From Marinobacterium arenosum (lineage in GTDB: Bacteria > Pseudomonadota > Gammaproteobacteria > Pseudomonadales > Balneatricaceae): a DNA stretch of 64,000 nt. Under the pieces are notes generated by a model, which saw only the letters and a list, made by a program, of their open reading frames with translations, was not told where the DNA came from and ran no database searches. The position numbers and the translations under genes are program-made. Shown piece by piece: positions 9,978 to 18,826 of this stretch (position 1 is its first letter; every line of letters starts with the position of its first letter). Location of the stretch: positions 82,733 to 146,732 of the forward strand of contig NZ_JAILYN010000005.1 of assembly GCF_019795155.1 (NCBI RefSeq), written 5' to 3'.

Positions 9978-10775
9978 ATGGAACTGGATATTGCCTGGAT
10001 CCTGCTGCTGCTGGCGACCGGCCTGGGAGCAGGGATGGTGGATGCGATCGCTGGTGGTGGTGGTCTGATCACCCTGCCGGTGCTGCTGGCCACCGGTATG
10101 AGCCCGGTGGAAGCGCTGGCGACCAACAAGTTACAGGGTAGCTTCGGCACCTTTGCGGCGACCCGCTACTTCGTCCGCAAGGGGCTGGTGGACCTGAAGC
10201 AGATGCGCTTGATGATCGGCTGCACCTTTGTCGGTGCGGTGGCCGGGACGGTGCTGGTGCAACTGATCGACAGCAGCCTGCTGGCCACGGTGATGCCGGT
10301 ATTGCTGGTGTTGATCGCGCTCTACTTCGTGCTGTCGCCGCGAATCAGCGATGAGGACAGCGAGCAGCGTATCGGCCCGGCGCTGTTTGCATTTCTGTTC
10401 GCCAGCGCTATCGGTTTCTACGACGGCTTCTTCGGCCCCGGCACCGGCACGTTCTTCACCATCGCCTTCGTATCGCTGGCCGGCTACAGCCTGGCCCGGG
10501 CGACCGCCCATACCAAGGTGCTGAACTTCACCTCCAATATCGCGGCGCTGCTGTTCTTCATGCTGGGGGGCCATATCGTCTGGGCGGCCGGCATGGTGAT
10601 GGCGGCCGGTCAACTGGTCGGCGGCCGGCTCGGCGCCCGGATGGTGGTCACCAAGGGTACCCGCTTGATCCGACCATTGATTGTGCTGGTCACCTTGGCG
10701 ATGTCGGCCAAGCTGCTGTTCGACCAGTACCGGCAGGGCGGCGAGCTGATGGCGCTGCTACAGAGCTGGTTTTAA
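9978..10775 (+). CDS. TSUP-family (TauE/SafE/YfcA) membrane transporter
   Basis: 265-residue integral membrane protein with about eight helices arranged as two repeats. The N-terminal GxxAGMVDAIAGGGGLITLPVLL and the mid-protein GFYDGFFGPGTGTFF are the paired conserved motifs of the TSUP family, which exports or imports small sulphur- or carbon-containing anions. ATNKLQGSFGTFAAT is also typical of YfcA-like members. It stands alone on the plus strand, facing a LysR regulator. The substrate is unknown. The start ATG at 9978 follows AACTGGAG by a suitable distance. Confidence 0.88.
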   Translation: MELDIAWILLLLATGLGAGMVDAIAGGGGLITLPVLLATGMSPVEALATNKLQGSFGTFAATRYFVRKGLVDLKQMRLMIGCTFVGAVAGTVLVQLIDSSLLATVMPVLLVLIALYFVLSPRISDEDSEQRIGPALFAFLFASAIGFYDGFFGPGTGTFFTIAFVSLAGYSLARATAHTKVLNFTSNIAALLFFMLGGHIVWAAGMVMAAGQLVGGRLGARMVVTKGTRLIRPLIVLVTLAMSAKLLFDQYRQGGELMALLQSWF

Positions 10776-10841
10776 GTATTTTCTAGAACCTGGTCGGACT
10801 AAGTTCGATGGCCGCGAAAGCAGTGTTCGCTCATATCCAGT

Positions 10842-10922
10842 TGTAGGGCGCCACCCGGGGCGCCACCGCCGCAGGCGGTTGAAACGCCTGCCGGCGTTTG
10901 GTCGGCCAGGTCCGACCCTACA
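10842..10922. repeat. Palindromic REP-like element after the TSUP gene
   Basis: Ends in TGTAGGG and the complementary CCCTACA, with internal nested GC-rich inverted repeats (GGCGCCACC, AACGCCTGCCGGCGTT). It sits between the convergent TSUP and LysR genes and may form a large stem in RNA. Confidence 0.5.
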
Positions 10923-10965
10923 TGGGCCTATCGGCAGGCGGCTGTTCCCATCGGCCGCCCGGCGA

Positions 10966-11817
10966 TCAGTCTCCGTCGCCAAGCGCGGCAAAATGCTCGA
11001 CCAGCCGTTGCCGCAATTCTCCGATCCGTTCGCGCTGCAGGCTGCGCGGCCGGTAGCAGAGATTGAGCGGCCGGCTCAGTGGCTGCGGCGTCGGTTGCAC
11101 CATGCGGTCGGCAATGCCCATCGTGGCAATCAATCCCTGCGGCACCAATGCCGGTGCCACCCCTTTTACGCCCAGTTGGGCGACCGCGAAAAAGGAGTTC
11201 ATCTGCATACCCGGTTGCAGGCCGGTCTGTAGCAACTGGGGCTCGAGGTAACGGTTGGCGGGGTTGTGCAGGTCGATGGTCAGTACCTGCAGTGGCCGGT
11301 CGAACGACAGCGGCTCTGGATAGACCAGTACGAAGGGCTCCTCCAGTAGGCGATCCACCTGCAGATCGGTCACCGCCGGCAACCTGCCGGCGCAGATGCC
11401 CAATGCGGCATCGCCGGCACGCACCTTCTCCAGGATCAGCGGCGTATGGTGGGTGACGAAATCGAGCCCGCTGTCCCGTTGTAGGTAATCGCGCAGAAAG
11501 TCGCCCAGATAGGCGGCCAGCACCGTTTCCGAGCAGGCGATCTGCAGCCGGGTCTCATCGGTCAGTTCCTGGTGATCGAACAGCAACCCTTTCAGGGTCA
11601 CCAGCTCCGGTGCGGCGCTGGTCAGCAGCTCGCGGGCTTCGGCGGTCAGCTGGATGTTGCGACCCTGGGGTTCGATCAGTTTCTTGCCGAGCCGCGCCTC
11701 CAGATTGGCGATCCGCTTGCTGACCGCAGACTGGCTGATATACAGCCGGCTGCCCGCCTTGCCCATGGTGCCCTCCTGGGCCAGCACGTAGAGGGTTTCC
11801 AGTCCTTCCAGCAGCAT
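10966..11817 (-). CDS. LysR-family transcriptional regulator
   Basis: 283 residues. The N-terminal winged helix-turn-helix (about residues 5-60, SRLYISQSAVSKRIANLEARLGKKL) is followed by a periplasmic-binding-like effector domain (about 90-280). It lies 39 nt downstream of the sigma-54 response regulator on the same strand, so it may be co-transcribed with the two-component system. It faces the TSUP transporter gene tail-to-tail. LysR proteins usually control a neighbouring or divergent gene; here there is no divergent partner, so its target is unclear. Confidence 0.9.
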   Translation of the reverse strand: MLLEGLETLYVLAQEGTMGKAGSRLYISQSAVSKRIANLEARLGKKLIEPQGRNIQLTAEARELLTSAAPELVTLKGLLFDHQELTDETRLQIACSETVLAAYLGDFLRDYLQRDSGLDFVTHHTPLILEKVRAGDAALGICAGRLPAVTDLQVDRLLEEPFVLVYPEPLSFDRPLQVLTIDLHNPANRYLEPQLLQTGLQPGMQMNSFFAVAQLGVKGVAPALVPQGLIATMGIADRMVQPTPQPLSRPLNLCYRPRSLQRERIGELRQRLVEHFAALGDGD

Positions 11818-11856
11818 CGAATTGTCCTTGTCTCGGGCGGAGAGGGCGGCGCCGGA

Positions 11857-13275
11857 TCAGTTTCCCACCGGTCGCATCTTTTTCAGCCGTTTGCTCAGCG
11901 CCGGCTGGGAGATCCCCAGCAGCCGGGCGGCCAGCGACTGGTTGTGGTCGGCCCGCTGCAATGCTTCTTCCACCAACAGAGCATCCATCTGCGCCAGGGT
12001 CGGCAGCGGCAGTTCCGGGTTAAAGGCGACCGGTGTGGATTCGGCCTGCGGCAGCTCGTCGCTGTCGTTGCCGATCGCCTGGCGGAACACCTCCATCGAT
12101 AGCAGGTGCGAGCGGTGGCGGCTGATGGCGTCATAGACCAGCGCGCGCAGTTCGCGGATATTCCCGGGGAAATGGTAGGTGCTCAGCAACAGCGGCAGTT
12201 CCGGCGGATAGCCGGGTGCACTCTTGTCCATCTCGGCAGCGGCCTGCCGGATGAAGTGGTCGAGCAGTAGCGGGATATCCTCCTTGCGCTGACGCAGCGG
12301 CGGGATCTGGATCTGATGGGTGCAGAGCCGGTAGTAGAGGTCCTTGCGGAAGCTGCCGTCGGCCTGGCGGGCTGGCAGGTCCTGGTGGGTGGCGACGATC
12401 ACCCGGGCGCGGATACGCTTCGGCCGGTCGCTGCCGAGCGGGTAGTACTCGCCCTCCTGCAGCAGCCGCAACAGCTTGACCTGAGAAGCCATGCTCAGGT
12501 CGCCGATCTCGTCGAGGAACAGGGTGCCGTTGGCGGCCTGTTCCACTAATCCGGCACGGCTGCGCTCGGCACCGGTGAAGGCGCCGCGCTGGTGACCGAA
12601 CAGGGTGTCGGCGAATACGTTGTCGTCCAAGCCGGCAACATTGACCGTTACCAATGGGCCTTTGCGGTTACTAAGCTGGTGGGCAGCCTGGGCCAGCAGC
12701 TCCTTACCGGTACCGCTCTCGCCGCAGATCAGCAGCGGCTGGTTACTCGGCGCGATCGACTCCAGGTACTGGAATACCGCCCGCATGGTGGGGCTGCGAC
12801 TGACGATCGGCTCGAATACCTCCGGCCGTTCCAGGCTGTTGTTGAGGATCCGCTGGCCCAGCGCCAGGTTCTCGCGACGCATCTCCTGCATCCGGATCGC
12901 CCGCTTGATCCCCTCGATCAGCCTGCTCTCCTCGCTGGTCTTGACGAAGTAGTCGAAGGCGCCCTGCTGCAGGCACTCCACCGCCGACTCCACCTGGTTG
13001 AGACCGCTGATAATGATGACCGCTATATCGGGGTGCTGCTCGGTGATCATCGTCAGCAGCTGCTTGCCGGACAGGTGCGGCATGGTCAGGTCCAGCAGCA
13101 CCAGACCGATCGACTGCTGCTGCAGAATATCCATCACCCGGCGGCTGTCGTCGCAACGGTGAATATGGGTGATGCCGCCGGAGCGCTCCAGCAGGATGCT
13201 CAGACTGCGCAGGTAGGAGGTTTCATCGTCGACCAGCAGGACGCCGAATTCCGGGTAGAGGCTTTGGTTGATCAT
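11857..13275 (-). CDS. Sigma-54-dependent response regulator (NtrC family)
   Basis: 472 residues in three parts. The receiver domain spans 1-125, with acidic pair D16/D17, phospho-acceptor D62 in LLDLTMP, and Lys112. The AAA+ domain spans about 155-395, with Walker A GESGTGKE at 185-192, the sigma-54 contact loop GAFTGA at 231-236, and Walker B LFLDEIGD at 252-259. A C-terminal Fis-type helix-turn-helix (about 440-470) follows. All residues needed for phosphorylation and sigma-54 activation are present. Its start overlaps the sensor kinase stop by 4 nt. A good sigma-54 promoter with palindromic upstream sites lies before aspA, 2.3 kb away, making that a likely target. Confidence 0.93.
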   Translation of the reverse strand: MINQSLYPEFGVLLVDDETSYLRSLSILLERSGGITHIHRCDDSRRVMDILQQQSIGLVLLDLTMPHLSGKQLLTMITEQHPDIAVIIISGLNQVESAVECLQQGAFDYFVKTSEESRLIEGIKRAIRMQEMRRENLALGQRILNNSLERPEVFEPIVSRSPTMRAVFQYLESIAPSNQPLLICGESGTGKELLAQAAHQLSNRKGPLVTVNVAGLDDNVFADTLFGHQRGAFTGAERSRAGLVEQAANGTLFLDEIGDLSMASQVKLLRLLQEGEYYPLGSDRPKRIRARVIVATHQDLPARQADGSFRKDLYYRLCTHQIQIPPLRQRKEDIPLLLDHFIRQAAAEMDKSAPGYPPELPLLLSTYHFPGNIRELRALVYDAISRHRSHLLSMEVFRQAIGNDSDELPQAESTPVAFNPELPLPTLAQMDALLVEEALQRADHNQSLAARLLGISQPALSKRLKKMRPVGN

Positions 13276-15002
13276 TGGTTCGGTGCTCCGCTGGTCGGCA
13301 GGGTCATCATCACACTGGTGCCCTGGCCGGGGCTGGATTCGAAGGTCAGGCTGCCGCCGTGGGCTTGCACGATGCCGCTGGATACCGACAGGCCGAGACC
13401 GGTGCCGCCATGCTCGCGCTTGGTGGTGAAAAACGGGTCCAGCAGTCGGTTGAGGTTTTCCGGCTCGATACCGCAGCCCTGATCCTCGACCAGCAGCGAC
13501 ACCTGCTGCAGGTCGGCGCGGTAGAGCGTACGCAGACTGACCCCTTTGCTGCGGTTCGGCAGCGCCTGGCAGGCGTTGAGAATCAGGTTGATCACCACCT
13601 GCTCGATCCGTTGGGCGTTGCCCAGCACCGGCGCGATCCGCTCGCTGTAGCGCACCTGGAAGTGATCGGTGCTGTTGCGGATCGAGTTGTCGACCAGCCG
13701 CACAGCGGTGGCGACCACCTCGTTGAGGTCGAACGGCTCGCGGATATCCTCGCTCTCCTGGCGGGCGAAGTCCTTCAGGTCGTTGACGATCCGCTTGATC
13801 CGCCGCGCGCCCTCGTGCATCTCGTCGAGCATCGCCGGAATCTCCTCGCGCATCCGCGAGTAGGCCAGCCCGCCGAGCATGAAGTCACCCTCCTGCTCGT
13901 AGCGCTGCTCCATATAGTCCTGGCAGTCCTGCCAGGCTTCGCGCAACACCGGCAGATTGAGCAGCAGCAGGCCACTGGGGTTGTTGATCTCGTGGGCCAC
14001 GCCGGACACCAGGATGCCGAGCGAGGTCATCTTGTCGGCCTGGATCAGCTGCTGCTGTTGCATATGCAGTTCGGCGGTGCGCTTGTCCACCTGGCGCTTC
14101 AGCATCCGGTTCCAGATCACGGTACCGCCCAGTCCGACCAGCAATAGTACCGATAGAATCGCCGCCACCTTGCCGAGCTGTTTCCAGGGCAGACCCTGCT
14201 CCTGCAGCGGGCCCAGCCATTTATCGTAGATCGCCTGCTGGCGACCGGTGTTCTTCAGGATCGCCAGCCCCTCGCTGAACTGGGCCAGCAGCTCCTCGTG
14301 GCCCTTCAATACTGCATAGCCGTAGCGCTGGGCCTGGAACGGCCGGCCGACCGGTACGATATTGGACAGCCCCAGCTCCTGGCCGAGATAGAGCCCCGGC
14401 AGGTTGGCGACCAGCGCGTAGTCGTACTTGCCGGCGGCCAGTTGACGCAGGGCGTCGGCGTGGGTGGCGGCGGTGATGATGATCGCGCCGACATCGTTCT
14501 GCAGCAGGTAGTCGTGCATGATGCCGTGCTGCTGCACCACCACCTGCTTGCCGCGCAGTTGCTCCAGCGAAGTGGCCTTGGGATCGCCGCGGCGGGCGAA
14601 GATCGACTGGTAGACGATGGCGTGCGGCGGGCTGAAGGCCAGGGTGGCACTGCGCTCGGTGGAGCTGACCATCCCCTGCAGGGCGTCGATGTCGCCGTTT
14701 TCCAGCGCTTCGCGCATCTCGGCCCAGTCGGCCAGCTCGAAGCGCACCTTCATCCCCATCACCTCGGCGATGGCGCGGGTCAGCTCGACGTTGTAGCCGG
14801 CCGGCTGGCCATCCTCATCCAGAAACTCGTAGGGAGGGTAGTTGTAATCGCCACCGACCACGATGATATCGTCGGGCTGGAAGGTGCGGGCCTGGGCGAT
14901 GCCGCCGGACAACAGCAGGGCGCATAACAGAGTCGGAAGGATTACCCATAACAGTTTGGGCAGCTCTCGACAGTGCAATGGACGATCGGCAGGGTTGTTC
15001 AT
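13272..15002 (-). CDS. Sensor histidine kinase with periplasmic amino acid-binding (SBP_bac_3) domain
   Basis: 576 residues. A signal-anchor helix (about 16-38) is followed by a periplasmic solute-binding domain of the family 3 type (about 45-262, starting VVGGDYNYPPYEFLDEDG), one transmembrane helix (about 277-297), a short coiled linker, and the kinase core. The H-box GVAHEINNPSG has His337; the N-box LILNACQAL and G-boxes DQGCGIEP and GGTGLGLS are intact. It probably binds an amino acid directly and phosphorylates the response regulator encoded 4 nt inside its 3' end. It is functionally reminiscent of acidic amino-acid sensors such as AauS of Pseudomonas, but the ligand is inferred from context only. 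Confidence 0.92.
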   Translation of the reverse strand: MNNPADRPLHCRELPKLLWVILPTLLCALLLSGGIAQARTFQPDDIIVVGGDYNYPPYEFLDEDGQPAGYNVELTRAIAEVMGMKVRFELADWAEMREALENGDIDALQGMVSSTERSATLAFSPPHAIVYQSIFARRGDPKATSLEQLRGKQVVVQQHGIMHDYLLQNDVGAIIITAATHADALRQLAAGKYDYALVANLPGLYLGQELGLSNIVPVGRPFQAQRYGYAVLKGHEELLAQFSEGLAILKNTGRQQAIYDKWLGPLQEQGLPWKQLGKVAAILSVLLLVGLGGTVIWNRMLKRQVDKRTAELHMQQQQLIQADKMTSLGILVSGVAHEINNPSGLLLLNLPVLREAWQDCQDYMEQRYEQEGDFMLGGLAYSRMREEIPAMLDEMHEGARRIKRIVNDLKDFARQESEDIREPFDLNEVVATAVRLVDNSIRNSTDHFQVRYSERIAPVLGNAQRIEQVVINLILNACQALPNRSKGVSLRTLYRADLQQVSLLVEDQGCGIEPENLNRLLDPFFTTKREHGGTGLGLSVSSGIVQAHGGSLTFESSPGQGTSVMMTLPTSGAPNQ

Positions 15003-15088
15003 CGGCGGCGGAACCTGATTGAGCGAAGGCCACTGCGACTTTGGTCGCAGGGCACAATGGACAGCTCAATCATAGCCAGATAACAGGG

Positions 15089-15142
15089 TTGAGTTAACCG
15101 TTAGGAGTTAACAGTGAAAAGTTAATAGTTATGAGTTAGCAG
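15089..15142. repeat. GAGTTAACAG-type short repeat cluster, copy 1
   Basis: Four degenerate units of about 13-15 bp (GAGTTAACCG, GAGTTAACAG, AGTTAATAG, GAGTTAGCAG) in tandem. Similar clusters occur at 16352-16450, 54114-54139 and 57611-57697. Confidence 0.65.
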
Positions 15143-15190
15143 ATTCGAGTGTCGTGGTCCTTACCTGATGCTTACAGGGTTTCGCGCTTT

Positions 15191-15270
15191 GTCGCAGCCA
15201 GCTCTGCGGGCGACCTGCCATGGCGCCGATGGGGCCGCCACGAGTCGCGGCTGAAGCCCCCTCCTACAGG
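15191..15270. repeat. REP-like palindromic element
   Basis: Begins GTCGCAGCCAGCTCTGCGGGCGAC and ends GCGGCTGAAGCCCCCTCCTACAG. The end resembles the REP sequences of Pseudomonas-type genomes; the start resembles the GTAGCAGCCCGC units found near the acyl-CoA synthetase gene. Confidence 0.6.
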
Positions 15271-15291
15271 ACCGTTTACTTATCACGCATA

Positions 15292-16248
15292 TTAAATAAC
15301 GCCCCACAGCCTCAACAGATAGATGCCGGCGCTGAGGGTCAGCACCGAACCGAGGGTGGTCATCAGGATGATATTGGCGGCCAGTTCGGCGTTGCCGCCC
15401 ATCCCCTTGGCCATCACGAAACTGGCGGCGGCGGTGGGGCAACCGAACAGCACGAACAGCATTGCCAGGTCCTGGCCGCGGAAACCGCTTAGCCAGGCAC
15501 CGAGGCTCAGCAACAGCGGCAGGATTACCAGTTTGGCGGCGCTGGCCCAGCTGGCCTGGGCCGAGGTGTTGCGCAGGCTCTTCATGTTCAGCGAACCGCC
15601 GATCGCCAGCAGTGCCAGCGGCAGGGTCAGGTTGGCGAAGTAGCGACCGGTCTTCTGTACCACTTCCGGCAGCTGGAAGCCGAAGTAGGAGAACGGTAGC
15701 GCCAGCGCCACCGCGATGATCAGCGGGTTCTTCAGGATTTCCAGCAGGGTGCCGGCCAGGTTGGCGCCGCCGCCGCGCTGCATCGGCACCGTCAGCGCGA
15801 TGATCGACAGCACATTGAACAGCGGGATCACCAATGCCAGCAGCAGCGATGCCTGGGCCAGCCCCTCGTTGCCGAACAGGTTGAAGCTGACCGCCAGGCC
15901 GATAATGCCGTAGTTGGAGCGGAACGCACCCTGGATGAACACCCCCAGATCCTCCGGCCGATGAATCCAGCGCGCCGCCAGCAGCCACAGCAGCAGGTAG
16001 CTGACAATCACGCTAATCAGCACGTAGCCGAGCTGTTGCGGATTGAACACCGCCTGGAAGTCGGTGCGCGAGATCGACATGAAAACCAGTGCCGGCAGGG
16101 TGATTACGAACACCAACCGCGAGGCGGTGCCAACGAAGCCGTCGTCGATCACTCCCAGTCGCTTGAGCAGGTAACCGAGAAAGACAATGAAAAATATCGG
16201 CGCGACGATGTTGGCGGTAAAGCCGAGGGTTTGCAGGTACAGCTCCAT
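15292..16248 (-). CDS. AEC-family (auxin efflux carrier) transporter
   Basis: 318-residue membrane protein with about ten helices. The start at 16248 (MELYLQTLGFTANIVAPIFF) is chosen over an upstream in-frame start at 16311 because helix 1 begins immediately and the upstream stretch is not hydrophobic. AEC members (MdcF, YfdV-like) carry organic acids such as malonate, malate or oxalate. FRSNYGIIGLAVSFNLFGNEG in the middle is typical. Located upstream of the two-component system genes on the same strand but separated by about 290 bp of repeats. Substrate unknown. Confidence 0.87.
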   Translation of the reverse strand: MELYLQTLGFTANIVAPIFFIVFLGYLLKRLGVIDDGFVGTASRLVFVITLPALVFMSISRTDFQAVFNPQQLGYVLISVIVSYLLLWLLAARWIHRPEDLGVFIQGAFRSNYGIIGLAVSFNLFGNEGLAQASLLLALVIPLFNVLSIIALTVPMQRGGGANLAGTLLEILKNPLIIAVALALPFSYFGFQLPEVVQKTGRYFANLTLPLALLAIGGSLNMKSLRNTSAQASWASAAKLVILPLLLSLGAWLSGFRGQDLAMLFVLFGCPTAAASFVMAKGMGGNAELAANIILMTTLGSVLTLSAGIYLLRLWGVI

Positions 16249-16351
16249 GGGTACTCCGGCAGCGGGGCGGGAAGGCGTGCATCTTAGCGCAGAGTACGCC
16301 CGACGGCGCATAACGAGCGGTTATCGCAGGGATAAGGGGATTTGATAAGTG

Positions 16352-16450
16352 AAGAGTTTACAGTGAGGAGTTAACAGTTATGAGTGAACAGTAATAGGTG
16401 GATAACCGCAGTCTCCGGTCACTGTAAACTCACCACTGTTAACTCAACTC
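16352..16450. repeat. GAGTTAACAG-type repeat cluster, copy 2, with inverted half
   Basis: Three direct units (GAGTTTACAGT, GAGTTAACAGT, GAGTGAACAGT) followed about 25 bp later by the complementary order (CACTGTAAACTCACC, ACTGTTAACTCA). Together they form a long imperfect hairpin. The right edge runs over the sixA stop codon at 16444. Confidence 0.7.
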
Positions 16451-16947
16451 TTTGCATACGGCGGATGTAGTTTCGGGTAGTCGAACCAGGTCAGGGTGCC
16501 GCAGGATTCGGCCACCTCGGACCAGCTGCGGATACTCAGGTGGATATGGACGATACCGCCGGTGGGGAAATTGTCCAGCGGCTTATGGGTCAGGTAATAG
16601 CTCAGCTCTTCAAGGCCGGGGTTGTGGCCGACCAGCATCAGGTGATGGTGGTGGTCGGACTGGGTTTGCAGCACATTGAGCAGGGTCTGGTAGCAGGATT
16701 CGTACAGCTCGGGCACCAGCTCCAGCGGTGTGGCACTGAGCCGCGCGGCGATCGCTTCGGCGGTTTCCCGGGCCCGGCGGGCGCCGCTGGCGAGGATCAG
16801 GTCCGGTTGCGCGAGCCGCTGGCAGGTTCGCTGGGCCAATCCTTCCAGATCGCTGCGGCCACGTTTGTTGAGCGGCCGGTCGAAGTCGGCCAGCGTCGGA
16901 TCTTTCCAACTGGACTTGGCGTGACGGATCAAAGTCAGTTGCTTCAT
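16444..16947 (-). CDS. sixA: SixA-type phosphohistidine phosphatase
   Basis: 167-residue cytoplasmic histidine phosphatase. The catalytic RHAKSSW motif is at residues 8-14 (nucleophile His9), with the second catalytic His in LMLVGHNPGLEEL near residue 105 and an Arg/Glu set in ARRARETAEAI. In E. coli, SixA removes phosphate from His-containing phosphotransfer proteins such as ArcB and NPr. A short length and an N-terminal RHAKSSW favour SixA over phosphoglycerate mutase relatives. It is monocistronic; its last codons merge with a repeat cluster. Confidence 0.87.
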   Translation of the reverse strand: MKQLTLIRHAKSSWKDPTLADFDRPLNKRGRSDLEGLAQRTCQRLAQPDLILASGARRARETAEAIAARLSATPLELVPELYESCYQTLLNVLQTQSDHHHHLMLVGHNPGLEELSYYLTHKPLDNFPTGGIVHIHLSIRSWSEVAESCGTLTWFDYPKLHPPYAKS

Positions 16948-17098
16948 GGCCCGTTCCCCAGTGCGCGTCAGTTCTGTGCAGTATTACGCCGGGCGGCCTA
17001 TTTTGCCAGTTGCGGCGTTGATCCGGTGCCATCGCCCCGACCCTCTTACAGCGTGATCGGGGCGGTGACCGAAGGGTCTCTATCTTGTCCGAGGTGGG

Positions 17099-17758
17099 TC
17101 ACTTCGGCTGGGGCACGATTCTCAAATAGGGTTTGGGTGCCTTCCAGCCGTCCGGGAAGCGTTCTTTGGCGACCTCGTCGGAGACCGCCGGAACGATGAT
17201 CACGTCTTCGCCCTGCTTCCAGTTGACCGGGGTGGCGACCTGGTGCTTGGCGGTCAGTTGACAGGAATCCAGCAACCGTAGCACCTCATCGAAGTTGCGA
17301 CCGGTACTCATCGGGTAGGTGATCATCGCCTTGACCCGTTTATCCGGGCCGACAATAAATACCGAGCGGATGGTGGCGTTATCGACTGCGGTTCGTTCTT
17401 TGGCCTCCCCGCTGGCGTTGGGATGGATCATATCGTACAGCTTGGCGATGCTGAGGTCGGTATCGCCGATCAGTGGATAATTGATAGCACAGCCCTGGGT
17501 TTCTTCGATATCGCCAACCCAGGCTTTATGGTCCTCCACTGAGTCGATACTGAGGCCGATCGCCTTGCAGTTGCGCTTGTCGAACTCGGGTTTCAGCTTG
17601 GCCATGTAGCCCAGCTCGGTGGTGCAGACCGGTGTGAAGTCCTTCGGATGCGAAAACAGGATTGCCCAACCGTCGCCGATCCAGTCATGAAAATTGAGTG
17701 TGCCTTCTGTCGTCTGGGCAGTGAAATCGGGCGCGATATCGCCAATTCGAACAGCCAT
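17099..17758 (-). CDS. 1-Cys peroxiredoxin (Prx6 family)
   Basis: 219-residue thiol peroxidase that reduces H2O2 and organic hydroperoxides. The peroxidatic Cys45 lies in HPKDFTPVCTTE. The extended C-terminal domain (about 165-219, including the KQGEDVIIVP segment) and overall length are characteristic of the Prx6/AhpC-TSA subgroup, not 2-Cys AhpC. It stands alone, with a 288-bp upstream region that contains no clear OxyR site that I can identify. Confidence 0.92.
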   Translation of the reverse strand: MAVRIGDIAPDFTAQTTEGTLNFHDWIGDGWAILFSHPKDFTPVCTTELGYMAKLKPEFDKRNCKAIGLSIDSVEDHKAWVGDIEETQGCAINYPLIGDTDLSIAKLYDMIHPNASGEAKERTAVDNATIRSVFIVGPDKRVKAMITYPMSTGRNFDEVLRLLDSCQLTAKHQVATPVNWKQGEDVIIVPAVSDEVAKERFPDGWKAPKPYLRIVPQPK

Positions 17759-18046
17759 GGTGTCTCTCCTTTAATCAGGTGTTCAAAGTTTTCCGAGATG
17801 GCCTGCGGCCTGGCAGCTTATCGGGCTTGACCGATCTAAGTGTTAAGTCCGACAGGCTGCCAGCGTCCTTGATGAGGGGATACCGGGGACGTAAGAGGCC
17901 TGAGGCCTGCGGTAGTTATAGTTGAGAACCGAAACGACAAGCGGAGCAGGTTATGCCGTTTTGATCTTACCCTATGGTTATTAGCAGTAACGGCCCGCTT
18001 AGAGCCTGAACAGTCTCTTATAGACAGAGCGACTAAGCTTAAATGC

Positions 18047-18826
18047 ATGATCCATATCGAATGCCACTGCCACGGTCGATTGCGTGAACTGCTGCCGCAG
18101 GGACAGCGCGGCTGCCGCCGGCTGAAACTGAAGCAGCGACTGACGCTCTACGAACTGCTGGCGATGCTACGGATACCCCATCCGGAGGTGGACCTGGCGC
18201 TGTGCAACGGCGAATCGGTGGACCTGCAGCAGCGGATCGGCGACCGGGACCGCTTGCATCTCTACCCCAGTGCCTGCGGGATGGTGGAGTCCCGCCCGTT
18301 GCAAAGGCTAAGAACCCGGCCGCTACGCCTGCCGCGTTTCATTCTGGATGTGCATCTGGCCCGGCTGGCCCGTCGAATGCGGCTGTTGGGGCTGGATTGC
18401 TGGTACCAGCCCGGTACCGCCGACGACGAAATCATCCGCTTGGCACTGGCCCAGCGGCGTACCATCCTGACCCGTGACCGGGGCTTGCTGCACCAGCCGG
18501 CGGTCCAGCACGGCTACTATGTGCGGGCGATTGAGCCCTCCCGGCAGTTGCAGGAGGTGTTGAGCCGGTTCGATCTCTATCCGCAGTTGGCACCGTTCAG
18601 CCGCTGCACGCTCTGTAACGGAATGATCGAAGCGGTCGATAAGGAGCGGGTTCGCGACCAGGTAAAGCCGCAGGTCTATCGATTGTTCGAGGAGTTCTTT
18701 CGCTGCGGCCGCTGTGGCCAGGTGTACTGGCAGGGCAGCCACTACGAGCGGATGCTGCGTGACCTGCAACCCTGGCTGGTGCCAGAGTTCAGTGGTCGGT
18801 CAGACGGCCCAGGCGCCGTAAACTGA
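18047..18826 (+). CDS. Mut7-C RNase domain protein with N-terminal ubiquitin-like domain
   Basis: 259 residues. Residues 1-80 form a MoaD/ThiS-like Mut7-C ubiquitin domain. Residues about 95-180 are the Mut7-C PIN-like nuclease domain, with candidate metal ligands D101 in LDVHLARLARRMR, D126/D127 and D144 in LTRDRGLL. A C-terminal zinc ribbon has the pairs C187-x2-C190 and C220-x2-C223. The domain order is a known bacterial architecture, but the cellular RNA target is not established. The gene is convergent with, and overlaps by 38 bp, the MFS transporter gene. The start codon at 18047 lacks a strong ribosome-binding site. Confidence 0.88.
   Translation: MIHIECHCHGRLRELLPQGQRGCRRLKLKQRLTLYELLAMLRIPHPEVDLALCNGESVDLQQRIGDRDRLHLYPSACGMVESRPLQRLRTRPLRLPRFILDVHLARLARRMRLLGLDCWYQPGTADDEIIRLALAQRRTILTRDRGLLHQPAVQHGYYVRAIEPSRQLQEVLSRFDLYPQLAPFSRCTLCNGMIEAVDKERVRDQVKPQVYRLFEEFFRCGRCGQVYWQGSHYERMLRDLQPWLVPEFSGRSDGPGAVN

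Noticed and set aside
16310..16324. ATAAC-GAGCG-GTTAT near the AEC transporter start as a fourth enhancer-type site
   Set aside because: Spacer is 5 instead of 4 bases and no sigma-54 element lies close by, so it is only a possible relative of the aspA palindromes.
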